Below are positions 40,632 through 49,088 of a DNA stretch of 64,000 nt, one piece after another. Under the pieces are notes generated by a model. The model did not search any database and was not told the DNA's origin. It saw only the letters and a list, made by a program, of their open reading frames with translations. The DNA is taken from the NCBI RefSeq assembly GCF_000155615.1, contig NZ_DS989915.1, forward strand, positions 2,987,538-3,051,537, read 5' to 3'. The position numbers and the translations under genes were made by a program. The DNA comes from Alcanivorax sp. DG881 (GTDB taxonomy: Bacteria; Pseudomonadota; Gammaproteobacteria; Pseudomonadales; Alcanivoracaceae). Each line of letters starts with the position of its first letter. The stretch's first letter is position 1.

Positions 40632-41495
40632 ATGTCGCAACTGGCGAGTTGGGGAAAGCAGCAGCAATGGGGCGCACCGCTTCGGTGGGTGATCGCTGTA
40701 TTGCTGGTGGTCGTGCTGGCCTATGTGCTGGCGCAGACCGTATGGCTATTGTGGTATGGCCCCAGTGAGCCCGTGCCGGCGAATACCCGGACGCGCCTGG
40801 AGGTCTCCTCTTCTGGCGATGCCCCGACCCTCTCCCAGGCCCAGATCGATAACTGGCAACTGTTCGGTAACTATGAGCCCGTGGCCAGCACCGGCGATGA
40901 CAAGCCCACCGACGCCCCCGATACCCGCCTGCGCCTGGAGCTGCTGGGGGTCTTCCAGAATGCCGATACCAAGCGCGCTACGGCGATTATTGCCGAGAAA
41001 GGCAAAGAGGGGGAGTTGTACCATATCGGTGACAGCATTCCCGGTAACGCCAAACTGGAAGAAGTGTACCCCGACCGGGTGATCCTGCGCCGGGCGGGTC
41101 GACTGGAAACGCTGCGCTGGAGCGACAATGCCCTGGGCGGTGTGACTGAAGTGTCGCGTGAGCCCGCGCCGCGCCCGGCACCCACGGTGCCTGCCGGCAA
41201 TGAGGGCGGGGCGGCCGATCTGGCTCGCCAGCGTACCACTATTATTGGCCAGCTGGGGCTGGAGCCTGTCACCGAGGGTGGCAGCGCCGGTTACCGGTTG
41301 GGCAAGCGTGCTCCAAAGCAATTGCTTGCGCAGGTTGGCCTGCAAAGCGATGACGTAATTCTCTCGGTTAACGGACACCCGCTGGGAACAGAAAGCAACG
41401 ACATGGCGGCTCTGCGTTCGTATCAGGACACCCAGCAGGCATCCATTGTGGTGCAACGGGGTGACCAGCAATTTACCGTGAACTATCCGCCTTAG
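40632..41495 (+). CDS. gspC: Type II secretion system protein C
   Basis: GspC couples the inner-membrane platform to the secretin GspD and helps recruit substrates. The product has 287 residues. A cytoplasmic start is followed by a membrane helix at about 18-41 (LRWVIAVLLVVVLAYVLAQTVWLLW). The homology region with ELLGVFQNADTKRATAIIAEKG lies around 95-160. A PDZ-type domain at the C-terminus has GYRLGKRAPKQLLAQVGLQSDDVILSVNGHPL. ATG at 40632 has AGGACAGTT upstream. The stop overlaps the potential gspD start at 41495. Confidence 0.9.
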   Translation: MSQLASWGKQQQWGAPLRWVIAVLLVVVLAYVLAQTVWLLWYGPSEPVPANTRTRLEVSSSGDAPTLSQAQIDNWQLFGNYEPVASTGDDKPTDAPDTRLRLELLGVFQNADTKRATAIIAEKGKEGELYHIGDSIPGNAKLEEVYPDRVILRRAGRLETLRWSDNALGGVTEVSREPAPRPAPTVPAGNEGGAADLARQRTTIIGQLGLEPVTEGGSAGYRLGKRAPKQLLAQVGLQSDDVILSVNGHPLGTESNDMAALRSYQDTQQASIVVQRGDQQFTVNYPP

Positions 41496-41506
41496 TGAGT
41501 GGTTTT

Positions 41507-43630
41507 ATGACGCCTTTTTTCAGAACGTCTCTATCAAGAATAATAATGCTGCTGGCGTTGTCGGTTGCCATGGCGACCACAGCCCATGCGCGGACAACGA
41601 ACGAAGTGCAGGCCAGTGATGACGGCAAGAGCTGGACGGTGAATATCCGCAATGCGGATATTCAGGCGTTTATCAGCCAGGTGGCCGACATGACCGGCAA
41701 GAACTTCGTGGTCGACCCCCGGGTCCGGGCCAGGGACGTGACGGTGGTGTCCACCAAGTCGCTTACCTCCAGTGAAGTCTATGAGCTGTTCCTGTCCGTG
41801 CTTCAGGTGCACGGCTATGCGGCGGTGCCGGCCGGCGACATTATCAAGATTGTGCCCAACACCACGGCCAAACAGAGCAATCTGCCGCTGGTGGGCAAGA
41901 ATGCAGCCGGTGGAGAAGAGTTGGTGACCCGGGTGATTCCGGTGGAAAACTCGCCGGTGGAAGAGTTGGTGCCAGTACTGCGCCCGTTGGTGCCCCAGTA
42001 CGGCCATCTGGCGGCGGTGGGGTCTGCCAATGCGTTGATCATCAGTGATCACATGGACAACATCCGTCGCATGGAAGCGATTATTGCCAGCTTGGATAGT
42101 GCGGAATCCGAAGACGTTCAGGTGATCAAGCTCAAGTATGCCTTCGCGGGTGACATGGTGAAGATGCTGGAAAGCCTGACGCCACAGACGGGCGGTCGTC
42201 GCGGTAAAACCCCTGAAGGTGGGGTGACCGTGGTGGCAGATGAGCGGACCAATCGGCTGATTATCAAAGGGGATCGAGTTACCCGTCAGCGGATGGTGCA
42301 GATGATCCGCAGCCTGGACACCGAAGAAACGGATAATGGCGGTGTGCAAGTCATCCGTCTTAGCCATGGCGATGCCAAGACCCTGGCCGAATTGCTCAAG
42401 AATTTTGCTGATGGCGCATCGGTGACCAAGGCGGGCGGCGATAGCAAGACCGCCACAGCCGCATCATCCAATAACAGTAAGGTGTCCATTCAGGCAGACG
42501 AATCCCTGAACGCGCTGGTGATCCGCGCCGAACCGAGCATGATGCGTGAGCTACAGTCGGTGATCAGCCAGCTGGATGTGCGCCGTGCGCAGATCCTGAT
42601 TGAGGCGGCGATTGTAGAAATCTCCGGCGAGCAGGGTAAGAACCTGGGCTTTCAGTACGTGGGCGGCAGCAATGAAAGTGGCGTCGGCGCAGTGAATTTT
42701 GGTGGCGGTGGGCTGAGCATCAATTCCATCGTCCAGGCCCTGGCCACTGATGATCCTTCTGGCCTGAGCCTGGGCGATGGTATTACCGCCGGGCTGGGTG
42801 AAACCGATTCCAACGGCGACTTGAAGTGGGGCGCCCTGGTTCAGGCACTTTCCACTTCGTCAGATGTGAACCTGCTGTCCACGCCGAGCATTCTGACCCT
42901 GGATAACGAAGAAGCCTCAATTGTTGTCGGTGAAAATGTGCCGTTCGTGACCGGGCAAAGCACCAACACGGGTTCCGGGGTATCCAATCCGTTCACCACC
43001 ATTCAGCGTGAAGACGTGGGTCTGACCCTCAAAGTCACCCCGCATGTGGCGGGCTTGTCCACCATTCGTCTGGAGCTGGAGCAGGAAAACTCTGCGGTGA
43101 AGGACTCCGCCGGTGATGCCGTGGATATCGTTACCACGACCCGCAAGTTGCAAAGTACGGTGCTGGCGGATGATGCTGAGACCATCGCCCTGGGCGGCCT
43201 GATCAAGGATGATATTCGCGTTACGGTGCGAAAGGTGCCATTGCTGGGCGATATCCCGTTTCTGGGTTTCTTGTTTCGCTCGACCAGCAAGGACCGGGTG
43301 AAAAGTAATCTTATGGTCTTCCTGAAACCGACGATTCTGGCCAACAATGATCGTCTGGTAAAAATGAGTCGCGAGAAGTACATGGGCCTCACCGCCCTGC
43401 AGTTCCGTCTTAATGATGATGGCGAGCTGGAGCAGGTGGAGAAGAACCCGATCCCGCAGACTCTGGATCATATTTTTGAAGGGCGTACACCGGTACCGCA
43501 GGACTTCCGTGATGCCTACTTCAATGAGCAGGATGCGCCGATTCCGGCCACCAAAAAAGACATCGAGGACAAGCAGCCCAGGAAGGTTCCAGGGGTTGAT
43601 CGTCAGGCGGAGGGGGATTCCGACCTGTAG
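41507..43630 (+). CDS. gspD: Type II secretion system secretin
   Basis: GspD forms the multimeric outer-membrane pore. From ATG 41507 the product has 707 residues. It starts with a signal peptide (to ATTAHA), then an N0 domain (SWTVNIRNADIQAFISQVADMTGKNFVVDPRV). N1-N3 repeats follow with VHGYAAVPAGDIIKIVP and VQVIKLKYAFAGDMVKML. The secretin domain has VPFVTGQSTNTGSGVSNPFTTIQREDVGLTLKVTPHVAG and VPLLGDIPFLGFLFRSTSKDRVKSNLMVFLKPTIL. A GTG at 41495, overlapping the gspC stop, is an alternative start adding four residues. Other gsp genes (E to M) are not in this window. Confidence 0.95.
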   Translation: MTPFFRTSLSRIIMLLALSVAMATTAHARTTNEVQASDDGKSWTVNIRNADIQAFISQVADMTGKNFVVDPRVRARDVTVVSTKSLTSSEVYELFLSVLQVHGYAAVPAGDIIKIVPNTTAKQSNLPLVGKNAAGGEELVTRVIPVENSPVEELVPVLRPLVPQYGHLAAVGSANALIISDHMDNIRRMEAIIASLDSAESEDVQVIKLKYAFAGDMVKMLESLTPQTGGRRGKTPEGGVTVVADERTNRLIIKGDRVTRQRMVQMIRSLDTEETDNGGVQVIRLSHGDAKTLAELLKNFADGASVTKAGGDSKTATAASSNNSKVSIQADESLNALVIRAEPSMMRELQSVISQLDVRRAQILIEAAIVEISGEQGKNLGFQYVGGSNESGVGAVNFGGGGLSINSIVQALATDDPSGLSLGDGITAGLGETDSNGDLKWGALVQALSTSSDVNLLSTPSILTLDNEEASIVVGENVPFVTGQSTNTGSGVSNPFTTIQREDVGLTLKVTPHVAGLSTIRLELEQENSAVKDSAGDAVDIVTTTRKLQSTVLADDAETIALGGLIKDDIRVTVRKVPLLGDIPFLGFLFRSTSKDRVKSNLMVFLKPTILANNDRLVKMSREKYMGLTALQFRLNDDGELEQVEKNPIPQTLDHIFEGRTPVPQDFRDAYFNEQDAPIPATKKDIEDKQPRKVPGVDRQAEGDSDL

Positions 43631-43651
43631 TAGGTCTTCCTTCGTTCGAGT

Positions 43652-43681
43652 TAAAAAAACGCGCTTCGGCGCGTTTTTTTA
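43652..43681 (+). terminator. Intrinsic terminator after gspD
   Basis: AAAAAAACGCGC-TTCG-GCGCGTTTTTTT: strong, 21 bases after the gspD stop. The A run before the stem also makes it bidirectional in shape. Confidence 0.93.
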
Positions 43682-43776
43682 TGTTCATCGCGGGTGAAAT
43701 GAGCAAGCCGGTGACCGCCGGCTGACCGGGTTGTGATGGGGCCTTTCGTGCTTTGCTGAGGATTCAGAGCAGAGAG

Positions 43777-43807
43777 GTGTTATTCGCTCCCCCGGAGGGA
43801 ATAACAC
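43777..43807. repeat. Hairpin past the lipoprotein gene
   Basis: GTGTTATT pairs with AATAACAC, with an inner CTCCC/GGGAG-like stem and a CCGG loop. It lies 19 bases past the minus-strand stop at 43826, where a terminator is expected. There is no U tract. Confidence 0.45.
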
Positions 43808-43825
43808 TCAGAGGGCAGAGCCTTA

Positions 43826-44845
43826 TCAGGATTGCTGAAGGCTGCGCAGGTTGGTCAGTACACGCTGACTGCGTTCCAGTTTCTTGTTGAGTTCTTCGTT
43901 GTCCGGGTACAGCGGTGCGACCTGTTTCCAGATTCGGTAAGCCTCGCGGTACTGGCCGCGGGCATAGAGGGCTTCCCCGGTGTTCATCTCTTCCGCGAAC
44001 CGGCGGCGGCACCATTGCTCCAGCCGTTTGCGATGGCTGGCCAGGGCCGGGTTGCCCGGGTGTCGGTTCAGGAAGGCGCGGGCGGCGAGCAGCGATTGCA
44101 GCTGGCCGTTGCGCTGGTAACGACTCATCCGTTGTTCCGCTTCGGTTTGCAGGGCCAGGTTGCGCTTGGCGCGAGCGCGCTGTTCTTCATTGTTCAGCAC
44201 TTGCTGGGCCTGGGCCAGTACCGGGGACGGTTTGGTCTGGGGGGCCAGCTGATGGGCGGAGCGCAGCAGGTCGCGGGCCAGCATCCACTGTTCCCGTTCA
44301 CCGAAATATTCGCCCAGCGTGGTCAGGTCCTGGATCAGCTGCTGGCGTTCCTCAGCCAGGGTCTGGCGCTCCTGCTTGGCGTCGGCCGCGTGGAAGTTGG
44401 CCAGTTGCTGTTCCAGTCTGTCGTTGGCCAGCATGGCAGTAGCCTGGGCCTGGCGCCTCTCTGCCAGTAGCTGGTTCAGCTGGCGCTCTTCCAGAGTCGT
44501 CAGGGCGGCGCTCAATTCATCCATGGCCGCCGGGTTCAACACCTTGTCGCGGTTATCGTCCAGCAGCCTGAAGGCGTCCTCCCACTGCTGTTTCCTGCCC
44601 AGTTCCTGTGCCTGCTGAATGATGTGCTGGCGGTATGCCTTGCTGGCCTGGCGGATACCGGGGTATTGCTCCTGCAGGGCCGGGTATTCCGGGTGCCTGG
44701 GTTTGGTCTGTTCAATAATGGCCGCCGCCCGGGCGTAGTCGTGCTGTTCCAGCGCGGCGCTGATATCGCTTTCCGGGTGGGGGTTGCCGAAGGTCGTGCA
44801 GCCAGCCAGCACCGTGACCAGGGTCAGGCTACTCGCCTTGTACAC
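43826..44845 (-). CDS. Lipoprotein with helical (TPR-like) repeats
   Basis: The 339-residue product starts with a lipoprotein signal peptide: MYKASSLTLVTVLAGC, lipobox LAGC at 13-16. The rest is rich in Gln, Arg, Leu and Ala and looks like helical repeats. Examples are EQHDYARAAAIIEQTKPRHPEYPALQEQY, LGRKQQWEDAFRLLDDN, and ALYARGQYREAYRIWKQVAPLYPDNEELNKKLE, the last being TPR-like. A coiled-coil-like stretch lies at about 130-180. Its start overlaps the end of the adenylate cyclase gene by 17 bases, so the two are coexpressed. A periplasmic partner of the cyclase's sensory domain is possible; this is inference. Confidence 0.8.
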   Translation of the reverse strand: MYKASSLTLVTVLAGCTTFGNPHPESDISAALEQHDYARAAAIIEQTKPRHPEYPALQEQYPGIRQASKAYRQHIIQQAQELGRKQQWEDAFRLLDDNRDKVLNPAAMDELSAALTTLEERQLNQLLAERRQAQATAMLANDRLEQQLANFHAADAKQERQTLAEERQQLIQDLTTLGEYFGEREQWMLARDLLRSAHQLAPQTKPSPVLAQAQQVLNNEEQRARAKRNLALQTEAEQRMSRYQRNGQLQSLLAARAFLNRHPGNPALASHRKRLEQWCRRRFAEEMNTGEALYARGQYREAYRIWKQVAPLYPDNEELNKKLERSQRVLTNLRSLQQS

Positions 44846-46328
44846 GTTGATGCTCCGTATTCAGTTTTGCCAGAAACTGGGCAATACGTTGTTCCATCAG
44901 GGTTTCGGACAAGGCGTGAACGCCGTCGATGCGATAGGTGCCCACGGGGTTTTCTTTGCCGCGAATCCGCATGGCCCCGGATTCTGTGGCGCGAACCCGT
45001 GAGGCGATGTTGGGGTTGGACAGGAGGGGCGCGGCGGCAATGATCTCGTTGCCGCCTGCCATGTTCGACAGCCGTGAAGCCAAATTGACCGCGTCGCCGA
45101 CCACGGTGTATTGCATGCGGTCGCGTGAGCCCAGGTTGCCGGCCAGCATGTCGCCGGAATTGATGCCGATGCGGAACGCCACGGTGGTTTCTCCACGGGC
45201 GTTGCGGTATTCGTTGAGCCGTTCCACCAGCCGCTGGATCATCACCGCACAACACAATCCGTGAAACAGATGCTCGTCATCTTTCTCTGGCACGCCGAAG
45301 ACAATCATGGCGCAATCGCCCATGTATTTGTCGATGGTGCCTCGGTAAAAGCTGGTGGCGGTGGTGATAGCATCAAAGTAGACGTTGAGCATGTCGGCGA
45401 TGGCATCCGGCGCCAGGTTTTCGGACAGCCGGGTGAAGCCGACGATATCCGCGAAGACCACGGTGGCGGAAACGTCACGGCCTCCCAGCTGTACCTGATC
45501 CAGGTCGGCCATCATGTTGCGGGCCACGGAGGGGCTGACGAAGCGTTGCAGTACCCGTTCCACCTGGTCTTTCTCCAGCATGCCGTGGGCCATGGTGTTG
45601 TAGGCCTCGATCAGGCCGCCGATTTCATCGTTACGGCGGTCCTGAATGCGGTAGTTCAAGTCGCCTTTGCGCATGGCACTGGTGGCGGCCAGCAGATCAT
45701 GAATGGGCTGGGCGAGCCGGCGGCTGATCAGGAAGGCAACGATAATGGCAATCACGCTCATGATCAGAGTGGCAGTCACCATGGTGTCCTGCACGGCCTG
45801 GCGGGCCGCCATGATCGGGCGGTCAGACAGGGAGATGGCAGTGTGCCCGGCCACTGCATCGCTGATCTTGATGGGGGCGTAGTAGGTGGTGACCGGTTCG
45901 TCTTCCAGGCTCCAGCGCTTTACCTGCTCGTGCAGCGGGCTGGCGGCCAGCGGCAGAATACCGGCCTTGTCGATCAGGTTTCCGTCCCGGCCGAACAGGG
46001 CGGCGCCGCGAACACTGTCGCTGCGGCTCAGGTTGTTGAGCTGCACTTTGAGAAAGAAGGTGTCGTCAGCGAGCAGGGGTTCGCGGGCGGTGTTGGCCAG
46101 CTGCTGGGCGATGGCGGTGCCAAAGCTGTCGGCCTGGTCGCGCATGCGGCTGAGCTGATTATTGAGCAGCAGGGTACCGAGGATGGTCATGCCGCAGAGA
46201 ATCAGCAAAGAGATGGACAGCCCCAGTTTCCAGGCCACCGGGAAATACGCAGGCACATAGGGGGCCAGCCACTCGCCGAGGCGGGTGCGTGGGGGGCTGG
46301 ATTGTTCAGGTCCCTTTGGCGTGTTCAC
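44829..46328 (-). CDS. Class III adenylate cyclase with HAMP domain
   Basis: The 499-residue inner-membrane protein has membrane segments at about 31-55 and 183-203, with a periplasmic sensor of about 125 residues between them. A HAMP domain (LISRRLAQPIHDLLAATSAMRKGDL) comes next. The catalytic domain is at about 285-460. It carries VVFADIVGFTR (Asp294), DKYMGDCAMIVFG (Lys334, Asp338) and YTVVGDAVNLASRL (Asp412, Asn415, Arg419). Lys334 and Asp412 are the adenine-specifying residues, so cAMP is the likely product. ATG at 46328 has a weak site. It overlaps the lipoprotein gene. Confidence 0.92.
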   Translation of the reverse strand: MNTPKGPEQSSPPRTRLGEWLAPYVPAYFPVAWKLGLSISLLILCGMTILGTLLLNNQLSRMRDQADSFGTAIAQQLANTAREPLLADDTFFLKVQLNNLSRSDSVRGAALFGRDGNLIDKAGILPLAASPLHEQVKRWSLEDEPVTTYYAPIKISDAVAGHTAISLSDRPIMAARQAVQDTMVTATLIMSVIAIIVAFLISRRLAQPIHDLLAATSAMRKGDLNYRIQDRRNDEIGGLIEAYNTMAHGMLEKDQVERVLQRFVSPSVARNMMADLDQVQLGGRDVSATVVFADIVGFTRLSENLAPDAIADMLNVYFDAITTATSFYRGTIDKYMGDCAMIVFGVPEKDDEHLFHGLCCAVMIQRLVERLNEYRNARGETTVAFRIGINSGDMLAGNLGSRDRMQYTVVGDAVNLASRLSNMAGGNEIIAAAPLLSNPNIASRVRATESGAMRIRGKENPVGTYRIDGVHALSETLMEQRIAQFLAKLNTEHQRVQGE

Positions 46329-46544
46329 GTTTCATCCCTGGTGTTGCTGTGGGGGTGGATCCCCGTGTTTCTGTCAGCAAGCAGGTTCGCGCAGGCCGGA
46401 ATCCGTGGGCTCCGGTCTGTGCTTGTCAGCGGCAGTTCTTGCTGTCAAATTCGAGCCTATGTTATGCCAACAATAGCATTTTCGTCGTGCCGGGTAAGTA
46501 GCCGTCTGACTGTTTGTTGCCCGGCCCTGAATTAGGATATGAGT

Positions 46545-47513
46545 ATGGCGTTTACGCGAGAGCGGCAGGTCCCCGCGAATGGGCTGGATTTCTTTGTGGC
46601 GGAGGCCGGTGAAGCTGGCGCCCCGCTGGTACTGTGCCTGCATGGGTTCCCCGAATGCTGGGCGTCCTGGCGGTACCAATTACCGGTGTTGGCCCAGTCC
46701 GGTTATTACGCGGTGGCTCCGGATCTGCGGGGGTATGGCTTTACCGGTGGCCCCAAAGAGGTGGATGCCTACCGGCAGAGTTTGCTGGTCGAGGATGTGA
46801 TGGCGCTGATTCAGGCGCTGGGGTATGAAAGCGCTATCTTGATGGGGCATGACTGGGGATGCGGTCTGGCCTGGCAGGTCGCACGGCAATATCCGCAAGC
46901 TATCAAAGCCGTGATTGGTATGTCGGTGCCCTATGGTGGGCCGGCTCCGGAGCCGCCCACCGCCGCCATGCGCAAACTGTTTGAAGACCGTTTTTTCTAC
47001 ATGCTCTACTTCCAGCAGCCGGCCTTGCCGGAGCAGGAGCTGGAAGCTGATGTGGCGCATAGCTTGCGATGCATCTTCCATGGCTTGTCGGCGGATGGCA
47101 TTGCAGATTTCAATGTGAAGCCGGATGACACCGGTTTCCTTCAATCCATGCCGGTGCCGGAGACCCAGCCGCGCTGGATGCGCGAGGAGGATCTGGCTTA
47201 TTACGTGGAACGTTTTGAGCACAGTGGCTTTACCGGGCCAATCAACTGGTACCGTGCCATGGATGCGTCCTGGCAAGAAAGCCGTGACGACAGCAACTGG
47301 CAGATCACCATGCCGACCTTGTTTATCGGTGGTTTGCAGGACCCGGTCATCATGTTTGGCCAGAAAGCGCTGCAGCGCATGCCGGATTATATTCCGGACC
47401 TGCGTACCGTGATGCTGGATCAGTGCGGTCACTGGATCCAGATGGAGCAGGCGGCCGAAGTGAACCGGGAAATCCTGGCGTTCCTGGAGGAGATTCAGGT
47501 CGATGGGGAATAG
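46545..47513 (+). CDS. Alpha/beta hydrolase, epoxide hydrolase type
   Basis: The 322-residue protein fits soluble epoxide hydrolases, which add water to epoxides. It has HGFPECWASWRYQ (oxyanion motif, about 33-45) and GHDWGCGLAW with nucleophile Asp103. The acid is in GGLQDPVIMFG and the catalytic His in DQCGHWIQMEQ. Tyr-containing GPINWYR fits a lid tyrosine. ATG at 46545 is seven bases after AGGA; another ATG at 46539 is in frame two codons upstream. Its stop overlaps the next gene. It is divergent from the adenylate cyclase gene. The physiological epoxide is unknown. Confidence 0.88.
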   Translation: MAFTRERQVPANGLDFFVAEAGEAGAPLVLCLHGFPECWASWRYQLPVLAQSGYYAVAPDLRGYGFTGGPKEVDAYRQSLLVEDVMALIQALGYESAILMGHDWGCGLAWQVARQYPQAIKAVIGMSVPYGGPAPEPPTAAMRKLFEDRFFYMLYFQQPALPEQELEADVAHSLRCIFHGLSADGIADFNVKPDDTGFLQSMPVPETQPRWMREEDLAYYVERFEHSGFTGPINWYRAMDASWQESRDDSNWQITMPTLFIGGLQDPVIMFGQKALQRMPDYIPDLRTVMLDQCGHWIQMEQAAEVNREILAFLEEIQVDGE

Positions 47514-47994
47514 CGTCAGCAATTTTGACAAGGTGGGAGCGTTCCATCGGGCCTTTTCCTTGCCAGTGGAACCGACACCGATGGTGCCAGACGATGCCAC
47601 CGTGCGTCTGCGGCTGGCCCTGTTACTGGAGGAGTTTCACGAGCTGGCCGAAGCGACCTGCCAGGAGGCCAACGATAGTCAGCAGGCGTTTCTCGCCACG
47701 CTGGCCCAGGCCCGCGAGCAGCTGGAAACGCTGGGTGGTTTTCGGGTGGATCTGGTGGAGGTGGCGGATGCGCTCACCGATATCAACTATGTCACCTACG
47801 GCGCCGGGCACACCTTTGGTATCGACCTGAATGCCTGCTGCGAAGAAGTGCATCGCAGCAACATGAGCAAGCTGGGCGCCGATGGCAAGCCGGTGAAGGA
47901 CGCGCGGGGCAAGGTGCTAAAGGGCCCGGATTATTCGCCGCCATCCCTGGAGAGGGTGCTGGCGGCGCAGGGAGGTAGCATCAGCGGCGAATAA
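47503..47994 (+). CDS. MazG-like / PRA-PH-type nucleotide pyrophosphohydrolase
   Basis: The 163-residue protein belongs to the all-alpha NTP pyrophosphatases. The metal-binding helices are visible: LALLLEEFHELAEA (EExxE-type, about 40-53) and VDLVEVADALTDINYVTYGAG (ExxD type, about 83-103). The C-terminal part SNMSKLGADGKPVKDARGKVLKGPDYSPPSLE resembles the phosphoribosyl-ATP pyrophosphohydrolase and DR2231 branch. The likely task is hydrolysis of unwanted or non-canonical nucleotides. The ATG overlaps the end of the hydrolase gene by 11 bases, and GGAGGAGATTC is upstream of it. Confidence 0.88.
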   Translation: MGNSVSNFDKVGAFHRAFSLPVEPTPMVPDDATVRLRLALLLEEFHELAEATCQEANDSQQAFLATLAQAREQLETLGGFRVDLVEVADALTDINYVTYGAGHTFGIDLNACCEEVHRSNMSKLGADGKPVKDARGKVLKGPDYSPPSLERVLAAQGGSISGE

Positions 47995-48087
47995 CGAGTT
48001 GCGAGAAGCGAGTTTCCAGAGGCAAAACCCTTTCGGGGTTTGGGCTGTTAATGTTTTCGCTACTCGCAACTCGCCCCTCGAAACTCG
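47994..48087. repeat. Intergenic quasi-palindrome B of GAGTTGCGAG words
   Basis: Arms at 47996-48011 and 48057-48072 pair in 15 of 16 bases. A second related stretch, CTCGAAACTCG, follows at about 48077-48087. An inner hairpin AAACCC-TTTCG-GGGTTT lies at 48025-48041. It fills the gap between two convergent genes and starts at the stop codon of the MazG-like gene. The same architecture is seen in A and C, with different words. Confidence 0.8.
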
Positions 48088-48090
48088 TCC

Positions 48091-49068
48091 CTATACCTGC
48101 AGCTCCACCTCCGCCGGCAACTGGTCAGTGAGAATTTCGAACGCGCCGCCGTGGGCGCTGTGCAATACCCGCTCCGGTTTGCCCCGTCGCGACAGGGTGG
48201 TGGTGACCTGGGCCAGTTTGCTGTTCAGGCAGATCTTGTTGCCGCCGGGCGGATTGTAGTAGGTGAGAGCGGCCACCCGGTCTGCCACGGTGGCCATGCT
48301 GATGCTCAACCGGGCATCGCCGTTACCGGTTTGCAGGGTCCACTGGAAGGGGCGGTAGCCGGCGTTGGCCCGCAGCGCCCGGGGCAGACTGTTGAACAGC
48401 AGGGTTTCCCCGTCCAGCCGCAGGGCGGCAATGGACAATGGCGGGCTGTACAGGGGGCCCACTTTCACCTGGGCGGTGGCGCATTCCAGAAAGGCGTCCG
48501 GCGCATTGTCGAAGCCCACCACCTGGCCCCAGGCATAACGGTCGGTATGCTGGCTCCCCCAGTTATGGTTCTCGCTGCCGGGCCACCGGTCCAGCACCAG
48601 GGGCTCGCCGTTCAGGGTCAGGGTGCCACTGAGACGAATATGGGGGCGGCTGACCAGGGATTTGGCCTTGGGCAGGGAGCGTTGGTAAAAGTTCTCCGGT
48701 AGAAACAGCAATGGCGCCTCGCCGTCATCGTAGTGCAGATCCCAGCTCAGTTGGTCGTTGCCCCGGGTCAGCTGGCCCTGCAGGGCGCCGGGTTGCAGGT
48801 GGTTGCCACCGGCACTCACCTGCATCTGTGTGGTGCTGAAGTGGCACTGCTCCAGAGGAAACTCTTCCTTGAATGCATGGGTCTGCTGCCGGGCGCCGTC
48901 ACTCCATACCGCCCACACTTCACCCAGGGCCGGGCGCTGATCACGGGCGCGGAACAGGGTGTAGCGAATCCAGATTGCCTGGGGTTTGTGCGGGTGATTG
49001 GCACGCACAAACCAGGACTCGTAGTGACCGCCTTTGGCCGGTGCCTGCAGGCCGTAGTAAGGAATCAT
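48091..49068 (-). CDS. AttH/CrtC-like lipocalin-fold protein
   Basis: The 325-residue protein, starting MIPYYGLQAPAKGGHYESWFVRANHP, is beta-rich. It contains PGSENHNWGSQHTDRYAWGQVVGFD, which recalls the HxHNWG region of carotenoid 1,2-hydratase (CrtC) and AttH proteins. Catalysis is not certain. ATG at 49068 is chosen because of the strong AGGGAG seven bases upstream. Another ATG at 49092 overlaps the stop of the restored upstream gene as ATGA and would add 8 residues. It is the last gene of the GMC oxidoreductase cluster, so a role in handling a lipid or terpenoid alcohol is possible (inference). Confidence 0.55.
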   Translation of the reverse strand: MIPYYGLQAPAKGGHYESWFVRANHPHKPQAIWIRYTLFRARDQRPALGEVWAVWSDGARQQTHAFKEEFPLEQCHFSTTQMQVSAGGNHLQPGALQGQLTRGNDQLSWDLHYDDGEAPLLFLPENFYQRSLPKAKSLVSRPHIRLSGTLTLNGEPLVLDRWPGSENHNWGSQHTDRYAWGQVVGFDNAPDAFLECATAQVKVGPLYSPPLSIAALRLDGETLLFNSLPRALRANAGYRPFQWTLQTGNGDARLSISMATVADRVAALTYYNPPGGNKICLNSKLAQVTTTLSRRGKPERVLHSAHGGAFEILTDQLPAEVELQV

Positions 49069-49088
49069 GAAGGGCTCCCTGGTCTGGA

